Positions 8,757 through 16,950 of a stretch of 38,486 bases of DNA are shown here, in pieces. The translations under genes and the position numbers were made by a program. The stretch is from a crenarchaeote SCGC AAA261-N23. Lineage in GTDB: Archaea > Thermoproteota > Thermoprotei > Gearchaeales > Gearchaeaceae. Location of the stretch: assembly GCA_000375685.1 (NCBI GenBank), contig AQVQ01000003.1, forward strand, positions 1-38,486. The letters run 5' to 3'. Below the pieces are notes generated by a model. That model worked only from the letters and a program-made list of their open reading frames with translations, searched no databases and had not been told where the DNA came from. Within the stretch, counting starts at the first letter, position 1. Every line of letters begins with the position of its first letter.

Positions 8757-9373
8757 TTTCTTTCCAAAATTTCATCGATTAAATAGTTTGTGACTTTTCT
8801 TATCTTATTTTGAACAGTTTCTAAATTTTCGTTTGAAGATATAACAACAAAATTGAAATCTGAGGCCATTTCTAAAAATTTTTTTCTTATATCATTTAAA
8901 AAATCTAAATTTTCATAAAATTCCTTATCACCGTGCTTCCTTTTTATAGCTGTTTCTGGTTTTACATCTAATAATAGTACCAAGTTGGGTTGAGGAAAAT
9001 TCTTATTCATCTTATAAATTAAATTAAAGTCAACACCATGAACTGATTGATACGCTAAGGTAGAGTAGAAATATCTATCACATACTATTATCTTTCCTAA
9101 TTCTAAATTAGGAAAGATAAAGTTTTTAACATGTAGCGATCTGTCTGCAGTGAAAAGTAAAGCCATTAAGTATGGATCCAGATCCGAACTTGATTTCAAA
9201 TACCCCCTTATCAACTTACCTATTGGGCTGTCGGTAGGCTCTTTAGTATACAAAGCATTAAATTGATTTTCATTTAACCAATCAACCAACAATCTGCTGT
9301 TTGTAGTTATTCCAGCTCCATCTATTCCCTCAATAACAATGAAAATTCCTTTCTTTAAATCCCCATTTTTCAT
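8753..9373 (-). CDS. tmk: Thymidylate kinase with atypical P-loop
   Basis: A 206-residue nucleoside monophosphate kinase that would phosphorylate dTMP to dTDP. The N-terminus has FIVIEGIDGAGITTNSRLL, where the family normally has GIDGAGKTT or GKST: the P-loop lysine is replaced by isoleucine (codon ATA). The rest is typical: a T.EPTDSPIGKLIR segment near residue 42, TADRSLH (about 91-97), the DRYFYSTLAYQ motif (about 118-128), and a LLLDVKPETAIKR strand-helix. It overlaps the upstream zinc-ribbon gene by 1 bp and the downstream HD gene by 4 bp. Assignment to thymidylate kinase is firm by family; catalytic competence is uncertain because of the missing lysine. Confidence 0.9.
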   Translation of the reverse strand: MKNGDLKKGIFIVIEGIDGAGITTNSRLLVDWLNENQFNALYTKEPTDSPIGKLIRGYLKSSSDLDPYLMALLFTADRSLHVKNFIFPNLELGKIIVCDRYFYSTLAYQSVHGVDFNLIYKMNKNFPQPNLVLLLDVKPETAIKRKHGDKEFYENLDFLNDIRKKFLEMASDFNFVVISSNENLETVQNKIRKVTNYLIDEILERK

Positions 9374-9738
9374 TATTCTTTTTCCTTCTTAAGTTTCACA
9401 AGCCTATCATAGGCTTCTAAAATGCTGTTTAAAACTTTCATTTTTTCATTTAATTTTAAAATATCATCTTCGTTAGCAATCGATACATTAAGCTCTATTA
9501 ATTTATTAGTTATTGTATTCATTATTTCTTCGATTGCTTGATATCTTTTTACCATATATTCTTCACCATGCTTCACATAAATTACTACCCTTTCACATGA
9601 AGGACAAATTATTTTTCCATCGCGAAGTTTAAATAATGGAACTTTACAATCAGGACAAGAATCACTCAACATTACATTCCCTCCTTTTAACAGTTCAGCC
9701 ATCTTTTTTGTGACATAATCCTTATCACGTTTCTCCAT
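9373..9738 (-). CDS. UPF0148-type zinc-ribbon protein (Sjogren/scleroderma autoantigen 1 family)
   Basis: A small protein with a four-cysteine zinc ribbon, SCPDCKVPLF...IICPSCERVV (about residues 27-53), followed by a helical C-terminal half. The start KRDKDYVTKKMAELLKGGNVML and the ribbon match the archaeal UPF0148 / autoantigen p27 family, whose function is not established. The ORF track begins at a GTG (9744); the ATG two codons later (9738) is a stronger start and gives 121 residues. It is first in an operon with tmk (1-bp overlap) and the HD protein, so its likely role is connected with nucleotide metabolism or expression of those genes, by context only. Confidence 0.82.
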   Translation of the reverse strand: MEKRDKDYVTKKMAELLKGGNVMLSDSCPDCKVPLFKLRDGKIICPSCERVVIYVKHGEEYMVKRYQAIEEIMNTITNKLIELNVSIANEDDILKLNEKMKVLNSILEAYDRLVKLKKEKE

Positions 9739-9773
9739 AACCACTTTAAACTAATATTAAATAACTTTAATAA

Positions 9774-9783
9774 TTATTTATAC
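9774..9783 (+). promoter_or_regulatory. TATA box of the UPF0147 gene
   Basis: TTATTTATAC lies about 22 nt before the ATG at 9801, the distance expected for leaderless initiation. The divergent zinc-ribbon gene starts 63 bp away and has its own AT-rich stretch (TTATTTAATA on the minus strand). Confidence 0.45.
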
Positions 9784-9800
9784 AGTCAAAAAAAGTAAGA

Positions 9801-10064
9801 ATGTCTACCAACGAGGAGAAAATAAGGCAGGCAATTGAGATATTGAACAATTTACTTAAGGATATAGGTGTTGCTAGACAAGTTAAAGAGGCATGTAAAG
9901 ATGCTATTAGCTACTTAAACGACAAAAAGATAACCTCCTATGGAATCAGAGCTGCTAATAGCATTAGCAGAATAGAAGAAGTCACACAGGACCCAACGGT
10001 ACCGCCCTATATAAGGACGACACTTTGGAAAGTAATAAGCATATTAGAACAGGTAAAAGATTAA
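9801..10064 (+). CDS. UPF0147 family protein
   Basis: An 87-residue all-helical protein. The signature is QVKEACKDAISYLND in the first half and TQDPTVPPYIRTTLWKVISILEQV at the end, which matches the widespread archaeal UPF0147 family (DP..P...RT..W). No function is known for the family. It is alone on the plus strand with its own TATA box. Its stop codon and that of the convergent 6-phosphogluconate dehydrogenase gene share the palindromic bases TTAA. Confidence 0.88.
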   Translation: MSTNEEKIRQAIEILNNLLKDIGVARQVKEACKDAISYLNDKKITSYGIRAANSISRIEEVTQDPTVPPYIRTTLWKVISILEQVKD

Positions 10065-11446
10065 TCCAAAATTGGAGTTTGAATATGGAAAATTCCTGGC
10101 TTATCTATTCTTTGGAAACCGTGGCCTCCGAAGTAATCCCTCAGTGCTTGAGTTAAATTTGCATGAAGATTTTCAGTGAACAAGTACAAGATGTAATTCA
10201 AATTGGCTGCCAAAGTCATGCATGGCATGCTTGATTTCAAAGCCGTTGAAACTGTTTTAATCAATCCTCCAATATTTTCTCTTATTGTTTTAATAATAAA
10301 CGTTTCTTCAAAAAGATTGTTATTTTTTTCGCTAATTAAAAACAAATTATTAAGAAAACTACTTCTTATTATACTTCCAGCTCTCCACACCTTTAAGCAA
10401 TCCTTATACTTGAAATCGTAGGAAAAGGTGTTGCATTTTTCTAGAAGTTTAATTCCCTGTAAATAAGACACACAATAAGATAAAGATAATGCGCATTTTA
10501 AATCATCCCTTGTTAAAACGTTTGCATCCCTTTCTTGTTTAAGAGAAAAGAATTTCGATAATTTAACTCTTTCTTCCTTCTTGCTTGATAACATTCTAGC
10601 TATTACTGCAGATTGTATACTAGGTATCGGTTCCTCGGCTTCAAGAGAAGTTTGAACAGTCCATATGCCTGTTCCTTTTTGTTCGGCCTTATCAAGAATA
10701 AAATCCAATAGGTATCCTTTATCTTCTTTGATTTTTAAAATTTCACTTGCAGCGTTAAGAAGAAATGAATTTAATTCACCTTTATTCCATTCACCAAAAA
10801 TATCTGATATTTCTTCATTTGTTTTACCTAGAAGATTTTTAAGTATATAATAAGTTTCAGAAATGCTTTCTATTAAGGAATATTCTATTCCATTATGAAC
10901 CATTTTCACAAAATGTCCTGCACCTCCTTCACCAAAGTATTCGTTACAAAAGTAACCATTATATTTTGCAGAAATATTGTTTAAAATTTCTCTAATTAAA
11001 TAATAACCTTCTTTACTACCCCCTGCCATTATACTTAGCCCATATCTGGCTCCTTCTATCCCCCCGCTTATTCCTAATCCTAAAAATTCAACCCCCCTTT
11101 CTTTTAATACTTTATATCTCCTATCTGTGTCTTTAAAATAAGAATTACCTGCATCAATAATCATATCACCTTTTTCCACTTCCTTGGATAAATTATCTAT
11201 CGATTCATCAACTGGCTTACCTGGTTTAACAAGCATTATTATTATTCTTGGTCTTTTTAGAGATCTGACAAACTCCCCAATAGAGAATGTAGCCTGAACA
11301 TTTTTAGGCTTAACGCTTTTAATGAATAATTCAGTTTTTTCCTTTGTTCTATTGTATATGCTCACTTTATAACCTTTTTCTGAAAACTGTAAGGCCAAAT
11401 TTGCTCCCATTGTGCCTAAACCGAAAATACCTAAATCCGAGACCAC
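10061..11446 (-). CDS. gnd: 6-phosphogluconate dehydrogenase, decarboxylating (full-length type)
   Basis: A 461-residue oxidative pentose phosphate enzyme that converts 6-phosphogluconate to ribulose 5-phosphate with NAD(P)+. The Rossmann motif is FGLGTMGANLA (about 8-18) with YNRT at 31-34. Active-site segments are GISGGIEGARYG (about 125-136) and GHFVKMVHNGIEY (K181, N185). The C-terminal half has RAGSIIRSSFL and the tail motif RDYFGGHGFQRID, so this is the long bacterial/eukaryotic-type enzyme, not the short form of about 300 residues. Archaea often lack this step and make ribulose 5-phosphate by the reverse RuMP route, so transfer is possible. The start is GTG at 11446. No other pentose phosphate gene is in the window. 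Confidence 0.95.
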   Translation of the reverse strand: MVSDLGIFGLGTMGANLALQFSEKGYKVSIYNRTKEKTELFIKSVKPKNVQATFSIGEFVRSLKRPRIIIMLVKPGKPVDESIDNLSKEVEKGDMIIDAGNSYFKDTDRRYKVLKERGVEFLGLGISGGIEGARYGLSIMAGGSKEGYYLIREILNNISAKYNGYFCNEYFGEGGAGHFVKMVHNGIEYSLIESISETYYILKNLLGKTNEEISDIFGEWNKGELNSFLLNAASEILKIKEDKGYLLDFILDKAEQKGTGIWTVQTSLEAEEPIPSIQSAVIARMLSSKKEERVKLSKFFSLKQERDANVLTRDDLKCALSLSYCVSYLQGIKLLEKCNTFSYDFKYKDCLKVWRAGSIIRSSFLNNLFLISEKNNNLFEETFIIKTIRENIGGLIKTVSTALKSSMPCMTLAANLNYILYLFTENLHANLTQALRDYFGGHGFQRIDKPGIFHIQTPILD

Positions 11447-11477
11447 GACTTTAAAACTATTTTGACATTTATAAATT

Positions 11478-11550
11478 AGCCTCGGGTGGGATTCGAACCC
11501 ACGACCTTCCGCTTACAAGGCGGATGCTATACCAGCTTAGCTACCGAGGC
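11478..11550 (-). tRNA. tRNA-Thr (anticodon TGT)
   Basis: The minus strand folds as a full cloverleaf: acceptor GCCTCGG/CCGAGGC, anticodon stem CCGCC-side with loop CTTGTAA (TGT), T arm GTGGGTTCGAATCCCAC. The discriminator base is T (U73), as expected for archaeal tRNA-Thr. No intron and no encoded CCA. Confidence 0.95.
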
Positions 11551-11629
11551 TTTTCTATTTTATAATTTTACTTGAGAAACTATAAATTGGTTTTCATAAT
11601 GAACCAAAAGGAAAGCATTAAATGTATTA

Positions 11630-11714
11630 TGCGGGGGGTGGGATTTGAACCCACGCAGCGCTTACGCACAAGCGCCTCAGGCTTGCCCCTTTGACCTGGC
11701 TCGGGAACCCCCGC
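11630..11714 (-). tRNA. tRNA-Leu (anticodon GAG)
   Basis: Acceptor GCGGGGG/CCCCCGC, anticodon stem CAAGC/GCTTG with loop CTGAGGC (GAG), a long class II variable arm, T arm GTGGGTTCAAATCCCAC and discriminator A. No intron, no encoded CCA. An AT-rich TTAATATA lies about 20 nt upstream on the minus strand. Confidence 0.95.
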
Positions 11715-11843
11715 AATACATGTATATTAAGATTCAAAACAAATTTACTTTTAGGATTTTTTATATTTTTCCCTAAAAAATTGATGAAATGAGTATTAAA
11801 CTGCTAGCTTTATTCAACAATTCATTTAGAGAAGGAAGAAATC

Positions 11844-14336
11844 ATGAGGAAGATTAATAAAGCCTCACCTAAGCTATTTAGCGATATACAAGTAAATTTT
11901 AAATGTTTATCAGTTAATGAAACCAACTTAGATATAATAGAGAACTATAAAATAGGATTATCTTACGTAATTATTACATCAGATGGAAGATACCTTATAA
12001 AAGACCCAACAATAGCTCAAAACGAAATTGAAACTTTAAACAACATAATAAACGATCTTGTATACAAACTCCCAAGTATTCAAGTAGATGACAGAAACAA
12101 ATTTAGAGAAGTATTAGAGAAGTTTGGAATATACGAAAATAAACTCATTTATTATTTAGAAAGAGAACTTTTTGGATACGGTGTTTTAGAGCCTTTAATG
12201 AAAGACCAAAAAATTGAGGATATTCAAATTCCTTCACCGAATGTTCCTGCAAGAGTTGTGCACTCTGATTATGGTAAAATGGTAACAAATGTAATTCTAG
12301 ATGAGAATGAGCTGGACCTCTACATAGAGAAACTTGTTTATAAAAGTGGGAAAAGCGTGAGCATGTTTAAACCAATGCTTTCAATTAAATCTTCTGATAC
12401 AGCAAGAATAACTGTAACTTATAAAAAAGAAGTAGGTTATAAAGGAAGTAGCGTAACTATAAGAAAATTTCCTGAAAATCCTTGGAGTATAACACGCATA
12501 TTATGCAAGAATACGATAGATGTGGTAAGTGCCGCATACCTAATGAAATTGATAGAGAATAAAAAAGCAGTTTTAGTAATCGGTGGAATGGGTGATGGTA
12601 AAACGAGCCTAATAAACTCCCTGACAAACTTCATACCGCATAATTCTACTGTCATAACAGTTGAAGACTCAGTTTGCGGAGATGCATACATTTTATGTAT
12701 ATTAGAAAATGAATTAAAATTTATAAAAATTGGCGAGTTGATTGAAAGTTTATTCTTAATGAATAATAAAGAAAAAGAAGGATTCTTAAAAGTTGATAAT
12801 CTATATGTCTTAACAATTGATGAAAATAATAATATAAATTGGAAAAAATGTGATTATGTTTATAAACATACTGTTTTTAAAGAATTCGTCAAAATTATTA
12901 CAGAATCAGGAAAAGAGATAGAAGTAACAGCTGATCATTCACTATTTAAATTCGATGAAAACAGTAAAACTCTGATACCTGTTAAATGTTCTCTATTAGA
13001 AGTAGGTGATACGATTGCCGTATTGGCTAATTTAAATTTAGAAGATTTAATCCTTAATTCTAATTCACTAGCGATTCGGTGTCAAGATCCAAACATTATA
13101 TCAAGTTTTAAATCATCAAGCTACTCAGGTTCTGTAAACACTGAATTCAATAGCGCATATGAAATCTTACAAACGAATATAAACGAGGCAAAAGCAACAA
13201 GACTTTTTGAAAAGCTGATTTATAGCGGAAAGGAGGCAAGAGAAGAAATCCTAAACAATTTGGTGGAGGAAAAAGCAGATAACAAATACAAATTTATCAG
13301 AGTGAAAAGCAGGGATGAAATGATAGCTATCCAGACTTTACTGCTTTTACTTGGAATAGAAAGCATTGCGATCAAGAAAAGTAAAGGGAATGACGAATAT
13401 TATGAAATTATAATTAATGACCATAGTTTAATAGATAAAATTGCATTTTATCATAATTACCATATAAATAAAAATATAAAACACAATTGTATAAAAAATG
13501 AAAAAATTATAAATGTTGAAAAATCATTTAAAAGAGAAACAGTATATGATTTAACAGTATTAGATACAGGAAAATTTATTGCCAACAACTTCATTTGTCA
13601 CAACACACCTGAGCTAAGATTAGCGCATCAATATTGGATACCATTGGTAACGAGGGAAAGCATAACCTTAGATGAAAAAGGGAACATAGATATGTTCTCT
13701 TTAGTCAAGCACGCATTAAGAATGAGTGGAGATTACTTGATCGTAGGTGAAGTTAGAGGAGAAGAAGGCAGAGTATGGGCGCAAGCGATAATGACAGGCC
13801 ATGGAGGTATTACTAGTCTTCATGCTGAATCACCAAGCTCTGCAATTGAAAGATTATTAAGCGATCCAATAAAGGTTGAAGCTGGAAGTTTAAGTTCATT
13901 ACATTCAATAGTTGATATACGTAAAGTATCGCAATACAAGGAAAATAGTAAAGGCAAAAAAATTGTCACATATCATAGAAGAGTGACAGGCTTATACGAT
14001 TTAAATTTTTCCACATCCACTAAAGAAGCAAAATTCTATAAAGTAACTTCTTACGATGGTGAAAATGATACATTTAAGACTATTTCTCTAGAAGAAATCA
14101 TCAAACTTCCTACAATGATCCAAATTATGGAAGAAAAAGGTATCGATGAGAAGAAATTACTGAAAGACCTTGAAACTAAAGTAAAATTCCTCAACAAAGT
14201 TAAAGAAATAGCTTTAAGCAATAATGAATACTTAGATTACAGCAATATTTGTAGAGTTATTTGGGAGTTTTACAAAGATCCTGATACTTTCAAGTTTGAT
14301 GAAATTCCCAAGAGAACCGAGATAGTTCTCGAATAA
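11844..14336 (+). CDS. Type IV pilus assembly ATPase (VirB11/PilT/ArlI-like) containing an intein
   Basis: An 830-residue precursor. The host protein is a secretion ATPase that powers pilin assembly at the cytoplasmic face. Its N-domain covers about 1-215, including IEDIQIPSPNVPARVVH and TIRKFPENPWS. Walker A is GGMGDGKTS (about 247-255). The Asp box VITVED (270-275) is interrupted by an intein (residues 276-587) and resumes with TPELRLAHQYW. Walker B and His-box segments follow: GDYLIVGEVRGEEGRVW and GHGGITSLHAES. Removing the intein restores VITVED-TPELRL and a mature protein of 518 residues. The stop codon overlaps the start of the membrane platform gene by 1 bp, marking the first gene of the pilus operon. 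No archaellin gene is nearby, which favours a pilus rather than an archaellum. Confidence 0.93.
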   Translation: MRKINKASPKLFSDIQVNFKCLSVNETNLDIIENYKIGLSYVIITSDGRYLIKDPTIAQNEIETLNNIINDLVYKLPSIQVDDRNKFREVLEKFGIYENKLIYYLERELFGYGVLEPLMKDQKIEDIQIPSPNVPARVVHSDYGKMVTNVILDENELDLYIEKLVYKSGKSVSMFKPMLSIKSSDTARITVTYKKEVGYKGSSVTIRKFPENPWSITRILCKNTIDVVSAAYLMKLIENKKAVLVIGGMGDGKTSLINSLTNFIPHNSTVITVEDSVCGDAYILCILENELKFIKIGELIESLFLMNNKEKEGFLKVDNLYVLTIDENNNINWKKCDYVYKHTVFKEFVKIITESGKEIEVTADHSLFKFDENSKTLIPVKCSLLEVGDTIAVLANLNLEDLILNSNSLAIRCQDPNIISSFKSSSYSGSVNTEFNSAYEILQTNINEAKATRLFEKLIYSGKEAREEILNNLVEEKADNKYKFIRVKSRDEMIAIQTLLLLLGIESIAIKKSKGNDEYYEIIINDHSLIDKIAFYHNYHINKNIKHNCIKNEKIINVEKSFKRETVYDLTVLDTGKFIANNFICHNTPELRLAHQYWIPLVTRESITLDEKGNIDMFSLVKHALRMSGDYLIVGEVRGEEGRVWAQAIMTGHGGITSLHAESPSSAIERLLSDPIKVEAGSLSSLHSIVDIRKVSQYKENSKGKKIVTYHRRVTGLYDLNFSTSTKEAKFYKVTSYDGENDTFKTISLEEIIKLPTMIQIMEEKGIDEKKLLKDLETKVKFLNKVKEIALSNNEYLDYSNICRVIWEFYKDPDTFKFDEIPKRTEIVLE
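12669..13604 (+). other. Intein in the pilus ATPase (312 residues, degenerate endonuclease)
   Basis: Protein-splicing element spanning residues 276-587 of the precursor. Block A is SVCGDAYIL with Ser1, block B is VTADHSLFKF (T..H), block F is VYDLTVLDTGKFIANN and block G is FICHN followed by Thr as the +1 extein nucleophile. After splicing, the Asp box VED-TPELRL is continuous. The central part of about 150 residues lacks recognisable LAGLIDADG motifs; only SRDEMIAIQTLLLLLGIES resembles the tail of a DOD endonuclease. It may therefore splice but no longer home. Confidence 0.93.
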
Positions 14337-16171
14337 TGCTTACAAAGAGAAAATACGAGTTCTTAAGCACTAAAATATTTTCAAATATTCCATTTTTGAA
14401 TATATGTGTTCCACTAATTATTTTAGTATCAGTGATAACTGTTAGCTTTCTTAACGGTATAACATTAATGCATATTATACTTTTAATCGTTTTCTTATTT
14501 TCCATAATTCTAGTAAATAAAAGAATAGAAACAATATTCAATTTTTTTAATAAGAAATTTAACTTAATAGAAAATTACAAAACAAAGTTATTTTATTCTG
14601 AGATAAATGAGAATCCGTTTGAATATAGCAAAAAGATGGTATTATATTTACTATTATATACTATATCTTCAATTCTTTCTTTATTCATGATTCTTTATTT
14701 TAAGTTAAGTTTTTGGTTCGTAATAATCGTTATTTTAGGCAACGCTTATTTAGTGTTCATATTATTTTATCCTTCGATAAAAACTAACCAAATTAGTAGT
14801 GGAGTTGAAAAAGAAATCCAAATGCTTTATGCACTGCTATCATCATTTCTAACAGTAGGTATCAACCCTTACCTTACTTTATCAGTGATTAATGAAAATC
14901 CATTCTTTAGCTTTTTTAAAAAAGTCTTCAATCAGATTGAAAAAATAAAGATTCTTTACATTCTTAATCCGATGGATGCAATTGCAAAGTATTCTAGAAT
15001 CGCTCAAAGTGATCAATTGCGAGACTTATTACAAACAATTTCTGCGAGCGAGACTATAGAATTGCATAAATTAATCAAGAATAAAATGATAGATAGCTTT
15101 AAACTTCTAGAAAAGAGAATTGAGAACTTACTTGAGAAGTTTAATATTCTACTAGCTTCCCAACTTTTGGTGTTTATATTGGTTCCAATTACAATGATCG
15201 TCACAGCTATTTTTACTGGATTAGATTTGGGTTTAGCTTTGGTCATTTTCATTTTGGTTCCTATCTTATTTTTTGTAGCATTCTTCTTTATGCTTAGAAC
15301 AAGCATACCTTCACATTTAAGTCTTCAAATAAGCCTTGATTATAAGTATGGGGGGATTTTGCTTATAGCTATTACACCCTTACTTGGAATTTTTTATCTA
15401 AAAGGAATTATAGGATTGGATAATCTAGTGTTTATAGCTTTAATGTCCTTCCTACTTTGCATGTTTTATTTTAATTATAAAAAACAGAGTATATACGAGA
15501 TTCTAATCAGTTCAATACCTAAAGTATTTCGAGAAATTGCTGAGGAAACAAAAAAAGGTATAAGTCCTTCGCAAGCATTGGAAAAAGTAATAGAAAGAGT
15601 TGAAGAAATCGTCAAGTTATTCATAAAAAAGCTGCTATTCTCTAAAAGATTGGGTTTAAGCATTACTTCAATTTTGACAAAGGAAAATCTTCCATTACTG
15701 TTTAAGCAATTATTCAGCATACTTGAATACACAGATCAGGTAGGTGCTGATCCATCTATTTATAATGATTTGGCAGATTTTGTTGAAAGATTAGATAATA
15801 GTAGAAGAGTCTATAAAATTAGAACCAGATTTTTCAAATATTCTAGCTACTTTGTTACAGCATTATTAGGAGTTTCAATTTCGATATCAATATCAGTCTT
15901 AGGAAGTTTAATTAATGCATTCGGTTCTATTGTCACAATATACACAATTTCCTCTTTTTTGTCCTTCAACACTGCTCCTTATTGGATTTACTTAATAGCA
16001 AACATATCAGCTTATATCAACTCTGCAATGTTAGGCTATTTAGGTGGATCATTAGGATATGACCATGTAGAAGGATTTAAGAATGCGATGATATGCATGT
16101 TAATTGCCTTTTTTGTTTTACAAACTTTCAATCTGATTGGTATCTGGGGAAGTAATGGAAAGTTCTATTGA
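14336..16171 (+). CDS. Pilus assembly membrane platform protein (TadC/ArlJ-like, two T2SSF domains)
   Basis: A 611-residue polytopic membrane protein that would anchor the pilus base and couple it to the ATPase. Two cytoplasmic type II secretion F domains are visible. The first begins at about 155 (EKEIQMLYALLSSFLTVGIN), the second at about 385 (SSIPKVFREIAEETKKGISP) and includes the typical G.S...AL pattern. Hydrophobic clusters at about 25-60, 100-148, 270-320, 338-380 and 503-605 suggest around nine to eleven membrane segments. It overlaps the ATPase stop codon by 1 bp (TAATG). Position directly after the ATPase is the standard order in archaeal pilus and archaellum loci. Duplicated F domains fit archaeal PilC-type platforms better than the shorter ArlJ. 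Confidence 0.9.
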   Translation: MLTKRKYEFLSTKIFSNIPFLNICVPLIILVSVITVSFLNGITLMHIILLIVFLFSIILVNKRIETIFNFFNKKFNLIENYKTKLFYSEINENPFEYSKKMVLYLLLYTISSILSLFMILYFKLSFWFVIIVILGNAYLVFILFYPSIKTNQISSGVEKEIQMLYALLSSFLTVGINPYLTLSVINENPFFSFFKKVFNQIEKIKILYILNPMDAIAKYSRIAQSDQLRDLLQTISASETIELHKLIKNKMIDSFKLLEKRIENLLEKFNILLASQLLVFILVPITMIVTAIFTGLDLGLALVIFILVPILFFVAFFFMLRTSIPSHLSLQISLDYKYGGILLIAITPLLGIFYLKGIIGLDNLVFIALMSFLLCMFYFNYKKQSIYEILISSIPKVFREIAEETKKGISPSQALEKVIERVEEIVKLFIKKLLFSKRLGLSITSILTKENLPLLFKQLFSILEYTDQVGADPSIYNDLADFVERLDNSRRVYKIRTRFFKYSSYFVTALLGVSISISISVLGSLINAFGSIVTIYTISSFLSFNTAPYWIYLIANISAYINSAMLGYLGGSLGYDHVEGFKNAMICMLIAFFVLQTFNLIGIWGSNGKFY

Positions 16172-16553
16172 GACCGTTGTAAGTGCTTTCATAATAATAG
16201 TGATCATAACATGGTCTTTAAGCAGCGTAACATATTTATTACATATCTACCAACAGCAAGAAATTACATTATTCTTGAATAGTTGTGCAAAGAATATTGC
16301 TTTAGCCTATTTAAACACAAAACCATACAATAATGTAAATCTTACGGGTTTCTGCGAAGGAAAAATAGGTAAAGGACTAATGTACTTTATTAAAATTAGT
16401 TTGTTCTATATAGTTAACGGTGACGTAAATGTCAAGGTTATATATCAAAATGGAAGTGAACCCAGCAACTTTGTAAACAAGGCGGTTTATTATGCATGCT
16501 TGTTGAAAGGTAATTTAACCTGCGTTGAAGTTTACGTATATGGCGAAACTTAG
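16155..16553 (+). CDS. Pilin-like small membrane protein 1
   Basis: A protein of 132 residues from the ATG at 16155. The ORF track extends to a TTG at 16137, but the ATG gives the smaller overlap (17 bp) with the platform gene. A short polar N-terminus (MESSIE) precedes a hydrophobic helix, TVVSAFIIIVIITWSLSSV, then an extracellular-type region with Asn-Xaa-Thr/Ser glycosylation motifs and three cysteines. The layout is that of a minor pilin or pseudopilin, but there is no basic class III leader, so processing by the prepilin peptidase is doubtful. It has no family match that I recognise. It overlaps the next gene, so it belongs to the pilus operon. Confidence 0.72.
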   Translation: MESSIETVVSAFIIIVIITWSLSSVTYLLHIYQQQEITLFLNSCAKNIALAYLNTKPYNNVNLTGFCEGKIGKGLMYFIKISLFYIVNGDVNVKVIYQNGSEPSNFVNKAVYYACLLKGNLTCVEVYVYGET

Positions 16554-16950
16554 ATCACAAGCAAGAATAATAGAAGCACTCCTTTCTTCTCTCATCATAA
16601 TTGGAGCTGTAACGATTTCTTATACGTTCTACACGCCTTTTTCCAGTTACAGCATAAGTACCGAATATGGAATACCTAGTAATGTAATAGGATTCATAGT
16701 AGAGAATGGTTACCTTAAATATGTGTTTGAAAATCCAAGTGTGTTGATAAGCGTTTGTAATGAAATAATACCCCAAGATTTCGGTTTCAAGATTACCTTA
16801 TATGATGAAAACTGGAATATTATATGGTCATATCAAACTGCTGATTTTACTTCACAAAATGAAATATCCGCTTATCTTATAATTAATGGTTTTTATGAAG
16901 AAAATTCAACTGGTTTCTTTATTTTTGTTGTTTCCATAAGTAAGGCATGA
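16540..16950 (+). CDS. Pilin-like protein 2 with class III-like leader
   Basis: 136 residues from the ATG at 16540; the TTG at 16525 on the track would only add five residues and more overlap. The N-terminus MAKLRSQARIIEALLSSLII has basic residues, then a possible cleavage site before ARIIE, which puts a glutamate at +5 as in type IV pilins, then a hydrophobic helix. The rest is predicted extracellular and beta-rich. It overlaps the previous gene by 14 bp and the next by 4 bp (ATGA). Probably a minor pilin; the exact cleavage site is uncertain. Confidence 0.75.
   Translation: MAKLRSQARIIEALLSSLIIIGAVTISYTFYTPFSSYSISTEYGIPSNVIGFIVENGYLKYVFENPSVLISVCNEIIPQDFGFKITLYDENWNIIWSYQTADFTSQNEISAYLIINGFYEENSTGFFIFVVSISKA

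Noticed and set aside
16137-16154. TTG start for the first pilin-like protein
   Set aside because: The in-frame ATG at 16155 gives a shorter overlap and a more usual start.
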